A model generated the notes under the pieces. It ran no database searches. It was not told the origin of the DNA and was given only the letters and a program-made list of their open reading frames with translations. A DNA stretch of 64,000 nucleotides, from contig NZ_FPBL01000003.1 of the NCBI RefSeq assembly GCF_900116685.1, forward strand, positions 62,001 to 126,000, given 5' to 3'. The position numbers and the translations under genes are program-made. Within the stretch, counting starts at the first letter, position 1, and each line of letters starts with the position of its first letter. Source of the stretch: Nitrosomonas eutropha. GTDB taxonomy: Bacteria; Pseudomonadota; Gammaproteobacteria; Burkholderiales; Nitrosomonadaceae. Shown in pieces: positions 24,212 to 35,156 of the stretch.

Positions 24212-24661
24212 ATGACTGTCAGTGAAATTTGTAACCGGGAAGTCAGAACCATTCAACGCGACGGATCTATACTGGAAGCGGCCAGGCTGATGCGCCAATA
24301 TCATGTCGGCGCGCTTATTGTGATCGATAAAGTGAACGATCGCGCAATACCGGTCGGAGTCATTACTGATCGCGACCTTGTAGTGGAAGTTCTCGCTACC
24401 GGGCTGGATAAAGAAGCAATTACCGTCGACGATGTCATGACACAAGAACTGTTCGCCGTAAAAGAAAATACTGCCATACACGATGCAATTAATTTTATGC
24501 GCCGGAAAACTATCCGCCGTTTGCCGATTATTAACGATGCCGGTGAGCTGACTGGAATCATTACAACAGACGATGTTATGGAAATATTATCGGAAGAAGT
24601 GCTTGATCTTGCAAAATTGATCCGGTACGAGCATAAAAAAGAAATACGCCATCGCCCCTAA
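24212..24661 (+). CDS. Two-CBS-domain protein
   Basis: This 149-residue cytoplasmic protein is a tandem pair of CBS domains. The first covers VSEICNREVRTIQRDGSILE to GVITDRDLVVEVLA. The second covers DDVMTQELFAVKENTAIHDA to LTGIITTDDVMEILSEE. CBS pairs bind adenine nucleotides and act as energy or redox sensors; no effector domain is fused here. It lies 47 bases after the zinc-ribbon gene with its own GGAG-type ribosome site, 150 bases before lon. Confidence 0.9.
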   Translation: MTVSEICNREVRTIQRDGSILEAARLMRQYHVGALIVIDKVNDRAIPVGVITDRDLVVEVLATGLDKEAITVDDVMTQELFAVKENTAIHDAINFMRRKTIRRLPIINDAGELTGIITTDDVMEILSEEVLDLAKLIRYEHKKEIRHRP

Positions 24662-24809
24662 CCGGTTTCTGCCAGAAGCTCGTTAGTACAACTGCTACAA
24701 CCACGGCAGCTACAGGACAAGTTTGCTACTTGCTTCTCGCATACTCTCTTGAAATTTTGCTGAATCGCTCAATATTGAGACCAGTTAACAATTCCTGAGA
24801 GGAAGTAGC

Positions 24810-27188
24810 ATGGAACAATCCGCTGTAACCCCATTTGAGCTGCCCGCTGACATCATCGCCCTGGTACCGATGCGGAACGTCGTGCTGTTTCCACATGTCG
24901 TTATGCCTATCACGGTTGGCCGAGCGCAATCAATTGCATCGATTCAGCATGTCCTGCAAGCAAAAACGCCAGTCGGTATCGTGCTGCAGAAAGACCCTGC
25001 GATTGAGGAACCCGGATCAGATGCACTTTACCCGGTAGGCACCCTCGCCAATGTCGTGCGCCACATCACATCCGAAGATGGCACGCATCATGCAATTTTT
25101 CTGGGCGTTGAACGCTTCCGGATCAAAGAACTGGTTGAAGGCTATCCCTTCATTGCCGCACGGATACAACGCATCCCGGAAACCATACCAGATACCACGC
25201 AAGTAGAAGCACTCACGCTGCAATTGCGTGAACGTGCCATGGAAATTTTATCACTGTTGCCTGGTGTACCGGCTGAACTGGCGCATGCACTGCAGGCAAC
25301 CCGTGCACCGTCTGATCTGGCAGACATTACTGCCAGTCTGCTCGACACTGAAGTAGCTGAAAAGCAGGCGCTGCTGGAAACAATTGATATTGAAGAACGT
25401 CTGCATAAAGTGTTACAAATTCTGGCGCGACGCATTGAGGTTCTGCGACTTTCACAGGAAATAGGCGAGCGTACCAAGGAACAAATGGAAGATCGCGAAC
25501 GCAAGTTTTTGTTACGCGAGCAACTGAAAGCCATCCAGAAAGAACTTGGCGAAGAGGGTGAAAATGAACAGGAAGTCGCCAAACTGGATGAGGCCATTAC
25601 TGCTGCTGGTATGCCGGAAGATATTGAACAGCAAACCCGCAAGGAATTACAGCGATTACAGCGGATGCCTGCTGCTTCCAGCGAATTTTCCATGCTGCAT
25701 ACTTACCTTGAATGGATGACAGAATTACCCTGGAAATTACCGGAAGAAGCACCAATAAACCTTGATGCTGCACGCTCAATTCTTGAAACTGATCATTTTG
25801 GATTAGAACGAATCAAACAACGCATCATCGAATTTCTTGCTGTGCAAAAATTGAAACCACAAGGCCGCGCACCGATTCTCTGTTTTGTCGGTCCGCCGGG
25901 TGTCGGAAAAACTTCGCTCGGACAAAGTATTGCCCGCGCGTTACAGCGTCCGTTTGTCCGGGTATCGCTGGGTGGCATACATGATGAAGCGGAAATGCGC
26001 GGTCATCGTCGCACTTACGTTGGTGCCATGCCAGGCAATATTGTGCAGAATCTACGCAAGGCTGGCGCACGCAACTGCGTAATGATGCTGGATGAAATTG
26101 ACAAAATGACCGCCAGCGCACATGGAGATCCCTCTGCAGCGTTGCTGGAAATCCTTGACCCTGAGCAGAATGCGACATTCCGCGATAACTATCTGGGAGT
26201 CCCGTTCGATTTGAGTCGAGTAGTTTTCATCGCCACAGCCAATGTCATTGATCAGGTCTCACCGCCGGTCCGCGATCGGATGGAAATTATTGATCTGCCG
26301 GGTTATACATCGGAAGAAAAACTGCAAATCGCACAACGTTATCTGGTGCAACGACAAAGCGAAGCCAACGGCCTGCAATCGAACCAATGCATGTTGTTAC
26401 CTGAAGCCTTGCAAAGCATTATTGCCAATTACACCCGTGAAGCGGGCGTGCGCCAGTTCGAGCGTGAGATCAGCCGGATCATGCGCCACGCTGCCTTGAA
26501 AATCGCGCAAGGCGAGCAGCAACAGGTGCAAATCGATGCGAACAATCTGACGGATATCCTGGGCCCTGAAAAATATGAACACGAACTGGCACTCCGCACC
26601 AGTTTGCCGGGGGTGGCAACCGGCTTAGCCTGGACACCAGTCGGTGGAGATATCCTGTTCATCGAGGCTACGCGCGTTAGTGGCAGTGGCCGTCTGATCC
26701 TGACCGGGCAGCTTGGTGATGTGATGAAAGAAAGTGCACAGGCCGCACTCACGCTGGTCAAGGCACGCGCGGGTGATTTGAATATTCCAGCTTCCATGTT
26801 TGATGGAATCGACGTGCATTTGCATGTGCCTGCCGGTGCCATTCCTAAAGATGGACCAAGTGCCGGGGTAGCAATGTTTACCGCACTGGCTTCGTTATTC
26901 ACCAATCAGCCGGTACGGCACGATGTTGCAATGACGGGTGAAATCAGTCTGCGCGGACTGGTTTTGCCAGTAGGCGGCATCAAGGAAAAAATACTGGCAG
27001 CACAACGCGCCGGTATTCAAACCGTGCTGTTGCCTGCCCGGAACCGGAAGGATCTGCATGATGTTCCCGAAGCAACACGCACAGCCATGCAGTTTGTTTT
27101 CCTGGAAACTGCTGATGATGCCATTCAAGCAGCCCTGGATGTTTCTATTAACGCATCATCGGGCAACAGCGATCAGGAATCGTCCTGA
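24810..27188 (+). CDS. lon: ATP-dependent protease La (Lon)
   Basis: The 792-residue Lon has the N-terminal substrate domain ([20 protein letters not shown]), a coiled-coil middle ([19 protein letters not shown]), an AAA+ domain ([18 protein letters not shown]) and the protease domain with the Ser684-Lys727 dyad in [10 protein letters not shown] and GGIKEK. It degrades misfolded and short-lived regulatory proteins in the cytoplasm, including many antitoxins; toxin-antitoxin pieces lie 6 kb upstream. A GGAAG ribosome site precedes the ATG. This is a stand-alone lon, not in the clpX-lon-hupB arrangement. Confidence 0.97.
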   Translation: MEQSAVTPFELPADIIALVPMRNVVLFPHVVMPITVGRAQSIASIQHVLQAKTPVGIVLQKDPAIEEPGSDALYPVGTLANVVRHITSEDGTHHAIFLGVERFRIKELVEGYPFIAARIQRIPETIPDTTQVEALTLQLRERAMEILSLLPGVPAELAHALQATRAPSDLADITASLLDTEVAEKQALLETIDIEERLHKVLQILARRIEVLRLSQEIGERTKEQMEDRERKFLLREQLKAIQKELGEEGENEQEVAKLDEAITAAGMPEDIEQQTRKELQRLQRMPAASSEFSMLHTYLEWMTELPWKLPEEAPINLDAARSILETDHFGLERIKQRIIEFLAVQKLKPQGRAPILCFVGPPGVGKTSLGQSIARALQRPFVRVSLGGIHDEAEMRGHRRTYVGAMPGNIVQNLRKAGARNCVMMLDEIDKMTASAHGDPSAALLEILDPEQNATFRDNYLGVPFDLSRVVFIATANVIDQVSPPVRDRMEIIDLPGYTSEEKLQIAQRYLVQRQSEANGLQSNQCMLLPEALQSIIANYTREAGVRQFEREISRIMRHAALKIAQGEQQQVQIDANNLTDILGPEKYEHELALRTSLPGVATGLAWTPVGGDILFIEATRVSGSGRLILTGQLGDVMKESAQAALTLVKARAGDLNIPASMFDGIDVHLHVPAGAIPKDGPSAGVAMFTALASLFTNQPVRHDVAMTGEISLRGLVLPVGGIKEKILAAQRAGIQTVLLPARNRKDLHDVPEATRTAMQFVFLETADDAIQAALDVSINASSGNSDQESS

Positions 27189-27215
27189 AGACAAGAAGCC
27201 GCTGCTATCCACTTT

Positions 27216-27294
27216 CTTAGAATCTGTTCAATATCTCACTGAAAAGCGCATTACTGCGTTGAAATTGAACTGTATCCCTTGAACAGGTTCTTAC
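27216..27294. repeat. MITE-like inverted-repeat element, copy 2 (79 bp)
   Basis: The left end CTTAGAATCTGTTCAA and the reverse complement of the right end (GTAAGAACCTGTTCAA) are similar. The first 50 bases, up to GTTGAAATTGAAC, match the copy at 806-956 closely. The interior is about 70 bases shorter, so this is a deleted copy. It starts 28 bases past the lon stop codon. Confidence 0.68.
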
Positions 27295-27436
27295 AGCAGC
27301 GGCAATTTGTCGCATAGCCATTAAGTGTCATCCGGGTTATAGTTAAATTATCAGGCAGCTTTTTTTCATCTGTCATATTGCTGTCCGATCATAGTCGCAA
27401 TCCTGACACGTTCAACTCATACAAGGAGAAAACCTT

Positions 27437-27733
27437 ATGGGAAACGAAGCACAGAACACGACAAGCACTCCACCCTTCCATTGTCAGAACAATTACTCAT
27501 CCGTATACGAGACAGGTCAGCTGCGGCGCGCAAAAATGCATGCTGCCCATTTGATCGGTCACTTTGGCAGCAATAAAAATCTCCCGACAGCGTTACTTCA
27601 GTTACTTGAAACCAGTATCATCTTGAAGACAACTGATTCAAAAGTACTCGCTCACCGATTAAAACGAAAACAGGCCGCCATTCATGCCGATTTACAAAAA
27701 ATATGCCACTTCCTCACGAAAGAACCGGGATGA
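27437..27733 (+). CDS. Small protein of unknown function (98 aa)
   Basis: The protein starts MGNEAQNTTSTPPFHCQNNY after a good AAGGAG site. The second half is basic and helical (KVLAHRLKRKQAAIHADLQK), with no signal peptide or membrane segment. I do not recognise a family. It is supported by the ribosome site and the lack of an alternative frame. Confidence 0.6.
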   Translation: MGNEAQNTTSTPPFHCQNNYSSVYETGQLRRAKMHAAHLIGHFGSNKNLPTALLQLLETSIILKTTDSKVLAHRLKRKQAAIHADLQKICHFLTKEPG

Positions 27734-27917
27734 TGGCATTCCCCGTCAGTTATCAGCGCCCATATATGACAGATCACGATTAGACTGCAATGATTGACTA
27801 TTGGATGTGGATGGAGCATTGTTTTCAGTCCGATAGAACCCATATACCATCTCATTCTTTTACTGATGAATTATCACGACTTATAACCTTTCAGCTTCAC
27901 AAGAAAATGGAATAAAA

Positions 27918-28235
27918 ATGAAATTTCCTATCCTGATTTTATTATTGCTGGCTGCTCCTGTTTCATTTGCAACCAGCGATCTATCCAGTTTGCAGCGGCA
28001 AACTAATACAGCTTATGAACAGATGAAAGAGGCTGAAAATAAGGCCAGCAAGGCAAAAAAAGAGATGCAGATCAAACAGGATAATTTGCGCTACTACCAG
28101 GAAAAAGTAACTGAAACCGAGAAAGAATTCCAGACTGCACAACAGGCTTCACAAAAAGCTGAAGAAAATCTGACAGCAGCCAAAAAAAGATGGAATGACT
28201 ATTCTGAAGAGCTTTACCAGAAATGGCGTCAATAG
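27918..28235 (+). CDS. Small secreted coiled-coil protein
   Basis: The 105-residue protein has a signal peptide (MKFPILILLLLAAPVSFATS, cleavage near FA-TS). The rest is almost entirely charged coiled coil (KEAENKASKAKKEMQIKQDN to AEENLTAAKKRW). It resembles the small periplasmic coiled-coil proteins often predicted in beta- and gammaproteobacteria; the function is unknown. It is convergent with purA. Confidence 0.75.
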   Translation: MKFPILILLLLAAPVSFATSDLSSLQRQTNTAYEQMKEAENKASKAKKEMQIKQDNLRYYQEKVTETEKEFQTAQQASQKAEENLTAAKKRWNDYSEELYQKWRQ

Positions 28236-28255
28236 GAATCAAGGAATAAGACAAT

Positions 28256-28283
28256 GCGGGGAGGTTGCCAGGCAACGCCCCGC
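28256..28283. terminator. GC-rich hairpin between convergent genes
   Basis: GCGGGG-aGGTTGCCaGGCAAC-GCCCCGC folds into a strong stem between the ends of the coiled-coil gene and purA. There is no T run on either side, so function as an intrinsic terminator is only possible. Confidence 0.4.
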
Positions 28284-28303
28284 CAGCTCGGATTACTCTG
28301 CAT

Positions 28304-29617
<1,314 letters not shown>

Positions 29618-29637
29618 TCAGAAATTATTTCCAAAAT

Positions 29638-29669
29638 AAAGCACCACGCTGTTTACAGCGTGGTGCTTT
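29638..29669 (-). terminator. Hairpin terminator between hisZ and purA
   Basis: The 13-base arms AAAGCACCACGCT and AGCGTGGTGCTTT are perfectly inverted around a short loop, and read leftwards the stem is followed by ATTTTGG. It would end or weaken transcripts coming from hisZ before purA. Confidence 0.7.
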
Positions 29670-29735
29670 AGACATATTCTTCCAACAGCGCGGGGCTCTA
29701 TCTTTAAGGAGAGATTCCCTACTACAGATGTCTGT

Positions 29736-30908
29736 TTACCCTGAAACAGGGCAAATTTCCCATTTGCCATTCCGTAAAACCAGATTTCTGTCACACCCGG
29801 CTACTTCTTTACTATTTTCCCCAGGCAATCCTGTCACCACGATATGCCCTGCGATACGCAGCTGCTTGATCATTGCTGCAAGTTCATCATCCTGCGGCTT
29901 CCACGGCGCCAGTATTCCTCGGGGATAATCATTTATATCAGTCAGACGTGATAATTGTTTCAAATCAAGGCTAAATCCGGTTGCTGGCCTCGCTCTACCG
30001 AATGATTTACCGATTTCATCATAGCGCCCTCCCAATGCAATCGCGACAGGGCTTCCCTGTGTATACGCGGCAAATACCATCCCCGTGTGATAGTGATAAC
30101 CCCGCAAGTCGGCCAGATCAAAAATTATCCTGTCAACATAAGGTTCAAGTGCTTTCGCAACATGCTCCAATTGATCCAGAGCCTCACTGATCTCCGGAAA
30201 ATTCGGTAGGTATTTGCGTGCGCGTAAAAGAACAGTTTCATCTCCGTATAACTCCGGCAACAGCAGTAATGCTTCCCGAACCGTCTTATCCAAGTCATTC
30301 AGGCCAGTGTACACCAGCTCCCTGAGGGTACTCGTATCCTTGGCCCACAATGCAGCATAAAGCTCCATTTCAAACTCGGGCCTGATTCCTGAACCATAAA
30401 CCAGACTGCGAAATACTCTGATATGCCCAAGATCAAGATGAATCGATTGGATCCCGGAAACAGACAGGCATTCCAATAGCAAACGCTGGATTTCAAGATC
30501 ACTCTCGATACCAAAATGCCCATATAATTCGGCCCCCACCTGAAATGGTTCTCGTGTGCGGGTAATTTCATCAGGTACCGTATGAACAACACTGCTGGCA
30601 TAACAAAGCCGAGTCACACCACTAGTGTTCAGCAAATGTGCATCAATCCGGGCTGCTTGCGGTGTCATATCTGCCCGTAACCCCATCATCCTGCCACTCA
30701 GTTGATCGACAACCTTGAACATACGCAAATTCATGCCACTGCCACTCCCGGCCAGCAGGGACTCTACATATTCCAACAGGGGTGGCATCACAAACTGATA
30801 TCCATGAACAAACAGCTTGTCCATGATAAGACGACGAATCTTTTCTATACGATAAGCGTCACGCGGCAGTACATCTTCGATATATTCAGGAAGCAACCAG
30901 TTACGCAT
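29736..30908 (-). CDS. hisZ: ATP phosphoribosyltransferase regulatory subunit
   Basis: HisZ is a histidyl-tRNA-synthetase-like protein without charging activity that activates the short form of HisG in histidine synthesis. The 390-residue protein starts MRNWLLPEYIEDVLPRDAYR, has the class II core LRADMTPQAARIDAHL and YHTGMVFAAYTQG, GGRYDEIGKSFG and the C-terminal RNGKWEICPV. The position in front of purA and behind hflC/DUF2065 is conserved in betaproteobacteria. hisG is not in the window. Confidence 0.93.
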   Translation of the reverse strand: MRNWLLPEYIEDVLPRDAYRIEKIRRLIMDKLFVHGYQFVMPPLLEYVESLLAGSGSGMNLRMFKVVDQLSGRMMGLRADMTPQAARIDAHLLNTSGVTRLCYASSVVHTVPDEITRTREPFQVGAELYGHFGIESDLEIQRLLLECLSVSGIQSIHLDLGHIRVFRSLVYGSGIRPEFEMELYAALWAKDTSTLRELVYTGLNDLDKTVREALLLLPELYGDETVLLRARKYLPNFPEISEALDQLEHVAKALEPYVDRIIFDLADLRGYHYHTGMVFAAYTQGSPVAIALGGRYDEIGKSFGRARPATGFSLDLKQLSRLTDINDYPRGILAPWKPQDDELAAMIKQLRIAGHIVVTGLPGENSKEVAGCDRNLVLRNGKWEICPVSG

Positions 30909-30982
30909 TTTTAATGTTGACCGGAATGAATTAAACCTGGATCAATAACAGGAACAGTCAAAATTATCAGAGGAAAGATCAA

Positions 30983-31168
30983 TCAACTAACCAGATAAAG
31001 AATAATGAGACCAGTCAGCATCGTGCTGAGACCCATAAATCTTATCTGGCCGTCATTCAGCTGCAGGAGTTTTTGAAAAACTTCTCGCCAAGCACCTGGA
31101 GACGAGAAAGGAAAGATACCTTCCAGAATCAGCATCAGTGCAATTGCCTTCAGAAAGGTATCCCACAT
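30983..31168 (-). CDS. DUF2065 family small membrane protein
   Basis: This 61-residue protein has two membrane helices (FLKAIALMLILEGIFPF and MGLSTMLTGLIILYLV) joined by a loop with SPGAWREVFQKLLQLNDGQI, the DUF2065 pattern. Its position between hflC and hisZ is the usual one. The ATG at 31168 is preferred over a TTG at 31180 because GGGA lies 8 bases upstream. The function is unknown. Confidence 0.85.
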   Translation of the reverse strand: MWDTFLKAIALMLILEGIFPFSSPGAWREVFQKLLQLNDGQIRFMGLSTMLTGLIILYLVS

Positions 31169-31279
31169 ATTAAATCCCAATCATTAATAAAAAATTATTT
31201 ATATCAGCCATCCTCCAATACCTGAAATGCTGATTTTTAGCATGATATTTCAACTCAAGGTATAGCTTTGCTTCTACTT

Positions 31280-32158
31280 TTATTTTTTATGGTCTGTCGG
31301 ATCTTTCATATATTTAAAAAACTCCGAGTTTGGCTCCACAACAAGAATATCTTCCTTACTTCTAAAGGATTTTTCATACGCATCCAGGCTGCGGTAAAAT
31401 CCATAGAATTTTGCATCCTTCTGGAAAGCTTCAGCATAAATTGCCGTAGCCTGAGCATCACCTTCCCCCATAATTTTTTGGGCATCACGATAGGCCTCAG
31501 CCAAAATCACCTCGTGCTGACGATCAGCATCTGCCCGTATTTTCTCAGATTCCGCAAAACCTGTTGATCGCAGTTGGTTTGCCACTCGCTTACGCTCTGC
31601 CTCCATTCTGCGATAAACAGATTCACTGACTTCCTGAGGCAAATCCACGCGCTTAAGCCGTACATCCACAACCTCTACACCAATCTTTTCTGCATCTGTG
31701 TTTGCTTTCTGGCGCATGACCTCCATGATTTTGTCACGTTCGCCAGAAACCACATCATGCACCGTCCGGTTACCAAATTCATCACGCATACTAGAATTTA
31801 TTGTTTGTGCAAGACGTACTCGTGCTAACGTTTCATCCCCCTGCACACTAACGTAGTACTGCTTTACATCTACAATACGCCATTTGACGAATAGATCCAC
31901 TAGAACGTTTTTCTTCTCTGAAGTGATATAACGCTCAGGTTCTTCTGAATCCATCGTCAAAATACGTGAATCAAAAAAACGAACATTCTGGACAAAAGGT
32001 ATTTTTAAATATAAACCAGGAGATGTTTTCACCCCTACAACCTCCCCCAGCTGAAATAACAATGCTTGTTCACGTTGATCAACAATATAAACAGCAGAAC
32101 TACCTACAACTGCCAAAACCAGCAAAAGTACAGCAAATATAGATGAAATCGCTTTCAT
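31280..32158 (-). CDS. hflC: HflC, FtsH protease regulator (SPFH/band 7)
   Basis: The 292-residue protein has an N-terminal membrane anchor (SIFAVLLLVLAVVGSSAVYI), then the SPFH domain with YIVDQREQALLFQLGEVVG and a long coiled coil rich in Ala/Glu (AEAYRDAQKIMGEGDAQATA). HflC and HflK form a large periplasm-facing cage around FtsH and control its action on membrane proteins. The start overlaps the hflK stop by one base (TAATG). Confidence 0.95.
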   Translation of the reverse strand: MKAISSIFAVLLLVLAVVGSSAVYIVDQREQALLFQLGEVVGVKTSPGLYLKIPFVQNVRFFDSRILTMDSEEPERYITSEKKNVLVDLFVKWRIVDVKQYYVSVQGDETLARVRLAQTINSSMRDEFGNRTVHDVVSGERDKIMEVMRQKANTDAEKIGVEVVDVRLKRVDLPQEVSESVYRRMEAERKRVANQLRSTGFAESEKIRADADRQHEVILAEAYRDAQKIMGEGDAQATAIYAEAFQKDAKFYGFYRSLDAYEKSFRSKEDILVVEPNSEFFKYMKDPTDHKK

Positions 32159-33348
32159 TATCTCACCTCCCGTTCACGACTGCGAAAAGACTCACGCGAG
32201 CGCGAGCTTATATCTGAGGAAAAATCTTGATTTTCGTTTTGTTGTTTAATTGTCCCCGTAGATGATTTCGCCACCCCAGAATCAGCCTGAATTAATTTAT
32301 CCAACGGCAGATAAAGCAGATTCCCTCCTCCTTTTTCCTGATCAATCAGGATTTTGCTGGTACTAGATAATACGTGCTGAACCGTATCAATATACATACG
32401 CTCACGTGTTACTTCCGGTGCCTTGGCATATTCCACCAGCACCTGTTCAAAACGACTGGCATCACCCTCTGAGGCTGTGATTACCTTTTGTTTATATCCT
32501 TCGGCTTCCTCCAACAAACGGGCTGCAGCACCTCTAGCTCTCGGAATTACGTCATTTGCATAGGCCTGTCCCTCGTTTCTTTGCCGTTCTCTATCCTGAT
32601 TGGCTTTGACCGCATCATCAAAAGCTGCCTGTACCTGCTCAGGAGGCTGTGCATTCTGCATAGTTACCCTGTTGATAGAAATACCAATCTGATAACGATC
32701 AAGAATTTTTTGCATTAATACAGTCGTTCTAGCAGCCACTTCTTCACGTCCTTCATAAAGGACGAAGTCCATTTTACTGGTACCAATCACTTCTCGAATA
32801 GCTGTTTCCGCTACCTGCAAAACGCTGTCTTCCGGCTCGCGATTAGTGAACAGAAAATCTTCGGGGCTATTAAGTATATATTGCACAGCAAACTGAATAT
32901 CAACGATATTCTCGTCATCTGTAAGGATTAATGATTCCTTTAGCACCTTGCTGCGTACATTATTGCGATATCCGATTTCTACTGTACGCACCTGAGCTAT
33001 ATTGACATCCTCAATAGATTCAATTGGTGAAGGAACATGCCAGCGCAACCCAGGCTGCGTTGTTTCCACATGTTTACCAAATCGCAGCACTACTCCTCGA
33101 TGGCCTTCATCAACGATGTAGAATCCGCTCCCCGCCCACGCGACCAAGAGCAGGAACCCAATGATTGCAATACCTTTACTACTCGGGCCGTCGGGATTTC
33201 CCCCATCAGAATTCCCGTTACTATCGCCTCCACCCTTCCGGCTAAAAAGCTCATTTATTTTCTGGTTAAAGCTGCGCATAACTTCTTCAAGATCAGGAGG
33301 ACCGGAATTACCTCTCCTTTTCCCCCATTGCGGATCATTCAAGCCCAT
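32158..33348 (-). CDS. hflK: HflK, FtsH protease regulator (SPFH/band 7)
   Basis: The 396-residue partner of HflC has a cytoplasmic Gly/Asn-rich N-terminus (GGGDSNGNSDGGNPDG), one membrane helix (GIAIIGFLLLVAWAGSGFYI) and the SPFH domain (VDEGHRGVVLRFGKHVETTQ, PGLRWHVPSPIE). The coiled coil includes NDVIPRARGAAARLLEEAEG. The C-terminal tail is polar and Arg/Ser-rich. The hflX stop is 6 bases downstream of nothing but this start on the transcript, so hflX, hflK and hflC are tightly coupled. Confidence 0.95.
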   Translation of the reverse strand: MGLNDPQWGKRRGNSGPPDLEEVMRSFNQKINELFSRKGGGDSNGNSDGGNPDGPSSKGIAIIGFLLLVAWAGSGFYIVDEGHRGVVLRFGKHVETTQPGLRWHVPSPIESIEDVNIAQVRTVEIGYRNNVRSKVLKESLILTDDENIVDIQFAVQYILNSPEDFLFTNREPEDSVLQVAETAIREVIGTSKMDFVLYEGREEVAARTTVLMQKILDRYQIGISINRVTMQNAQPPEQVQAAFDDAVKANQDRERQRNEGQAYANDVIPRARGAAARLLEEAEGYKQKVITASEGDASRFEQVLVEYAKAPEVTRERMYIDTVQHVLSSTSKILIDQEKGGGNLLYLPLDKLIQADSGVAKSSTGTIKQQNENQDFSSDISSRSRESFRSREREVR

Positions 33349-33354
33349 GTTGAT

Positions 33355-34539
33355 TTAGTCCTTTTCATTATTTATAGAAGTGGCACGGACATTGTCGTTC
33401 ATGCTTACGGATGTTGTTGAATGCTGCTTCAATTTATTCAAGTTTTGATCAAATGCCTCTGCCAGCGCTTCATAGAGATAACCCAAACCCGCTCCCGTCC
33501 TTGCACTGAGATGAACTCTTGCGATTCTACCATACTCGTCGCGCATGTAATTCTCTGACGAACCCTGCTCAATGAGGTCGATTTTATTAAAAATTAGGAT
33601 TTGGGGTATAGTATCCGCCCCAATTTCCTGCAGTAATTTATTAACTTCGCTGATCTGCACATCCCGATTGGAACTGGATACATCAATCACATGCAAAAGC
33701 AGGTCAGCTCGTATGGTTTCTTCCAGTGTGGCACGGAATGCAGCGACAAGCGTATGCGGCAAATCCCGAATAAAACCAACTGTATCAGAAATTACGATCA
33801 AACCACGTTCTGGAAGAAAAAGTCTCCTGGTAGTCGTATCCAACGTAGCAAACAACTTGTCTGCAGCATATGTATCCGACCGAACAAGCCGGTTAAACAA
33901 GGTTGACTTACCAGCATTGGTATAACCTACAATGGAAACAGACATGATTTCAGAGCGTTTTCTCGCGCGCCGTTGCACATCCCGTTGCTGTTTAAGTTTA
34001 GCCAGCTTCTCCTTCAGGAATTTTACGCGCTTTGCCAGCAAGCGTCGGTCAGTTTCCAGCTGGGTCTCCCCAGGGCCACGCAAGCCAATTCCGCCTTTTT
34101 GGCGCTCTAGATGCGTCCATCCTCTCACCAGGCGCGTGGACAGGTACTCCAGCTGAGCCAGTTCAACCTGTAGTTTACCTTCGTGGCTTTTGGCACGCTG
34201 CGCAAAAATATCCAGAATCAGACTGGTCCGATCTATGACGCGACAGGCCAGTGCTGTGGAAAGATTTCTTTGCTGTATTGGAGACAACTCGTGGTTGAAT
34301 ATCACCATTGCAGCTTGTGTTTGCACCACTATCTGGCTGATTTCTTCCACCTTGCCCTTTCCGATAAAAGTGGCGGGATCGGGCTGCTTTCGCGTTCCTT
34401 CAACTACTGCAACTACAGACAGTTGATCACTGCAAGCAAGCTCTTTCAGCTCATCCAGACTTTCCTTATCATTTTTGCCGAAATTAATCTCTACTAATAT
34501 TGCGGTGTTATCCGCTGCCGTTCCGCTATCATGATTCAT
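33355..34539 (-). CDS. hflX: GTPase HflX (ribosome rescue/splitting)
   Basis: The 394-residue protein has the HflX N-terminal domain ([14 protein letters not shown]), a long helical linker ([20 protein letters not shown]), and the GTPase domain with G1 [10 protein letters not shown]3 [11 protein letters not shown] and G4 NKID. HflX splits stalled 70S ribosomes under stress in other bacteria. Its start overlaps the end of hfq by 11 bases, so translation is likely coupled. It is the second gene of the hfq operon. Confidence 0.95.
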   Translation of the reverse strand: MNHDSGTAADNTAILVEINFGKNDKESLDELKELACSDQLSVVAVVEGTRKQPDPATFIGKGKVEEISQIVVQTQAAMVIFNHELSPIQQRNLSTALACRVIDRTSLILDIFAQRAKSHEGKLQVELAQLEYLSTRLVRGWTHLERQKGGIGLRGPGETQLETDRRLLAKRVKFLKEKLAKLKQQRDVQRRARKRSEIMSVSIVGYTNAGKSTLFNRLVRSDTYAADKLFATLDTTTRRLFLPERGLIVISDTVGFIRDLPHTLVAAFRATLEETIRADLLLHVIDVSSSNRDVQISEVNKLLQEIGADTIPQILIFNKIDLIEQGSSENYMRDEYGRIARVHLSARTGAGLGYLYEALAEAFDQNLNKLKQHSTTSVSMNDNVRATSINNEKD

Positions 34540-34783
34540 CTTGCTCGGACAGTGTTTCAGCTGGTACCGGAATTGAAATTGCCTTACCCGGTACTATAGT
34601 GGAAATAGCATGCTTATAAACCATCTGTGTAACAGAATTTCTCAATAAAACCACGTACTGATCAAAGGAATCAATATGTCCCTGCAACTTGATACCGTTG
34701 ACCAGATAGATGGAGACTGGAACACGTTCCTTGCGCAAAATATTCAAAAATGGATCTTGCAGTAACTGTCCTTTAACGCCCAC
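34529..34783 (-). CDS. hfq: RNA chaperone Hfq
   Basis: The 84-residue Sm-like protein has Sm1 [20 protein letters not shown] and [20 protein letters not shown], and Sm2 with [11 protein letters not shown]. Hfq forms a hexamer that pairs small RNAs with mRNAs. The C-terminal tail is short. An AGGG-type ribosome site precedes the start. It is the first gene of the leftward operon through hflX, hflK, hflC and hisZ. Confidence 0.97.
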   Translation of the reverse strand: MGVKGQLLQDPFLNILRKERVPVSIYLVNGIKLQGHIDSFDQYVVLLRNSVTQMVYKHAISTIVPGKAISIPVPAETLSEQDES

Positions 34784-35156
34784 TGTTTACCCTCCCTGGT
34801 TGAATTTCTAGTTATTTGGTTAAAGTAAGTACCCTCATGGGTAAACTGACTGGTTCTGACAGAATTTTTGCCAAGATCCTAAACCTGCCGCATCATCAGA
34901 TCAACAGAAAAAATTAAAATGCATAAAAGTTCATCTTGGATATTAACGCTGTCAAAATATGATACGAAAAACCATAATTCTAACACGGCTATAATGGTAT
35001 TCGTGTAGCACTGTTTTTATGTTTTATCCAAAAAGAAAGTTTAATGAGTGGAATAAAAACAACAGCAAGCTAACGTCGGATGACATGAAATATTGTATTT
35101 TTCATCTGATGCAAACAAGCTCCTAGCCAGAAAAGCTTACTCTACATACCCAGATA
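34784..35156. other. Gap between hfq and phoR; possible unannotated transcript
   Basis: The hfq promoter should lie in the left part. On the plus strand a sigma-70-like promoter can be read, TTGGAT (34936-34941), 16 bases, TATGAT (34958-34963). It is followed only by a short frame at 35019 (MFYPKRKFNEWNKNN...) and an imperfect hairpin near 35085-35110. A small RNA is possible, but nothing firm supports it. Confidence 0.3.

Noticed and set aside
25142-25693. 183-codon minus-strand frame rich in Ser and Arg
   Set aside because: It is a shadow of the Lon coiled-coil region; composition is that of a mirrored frame.
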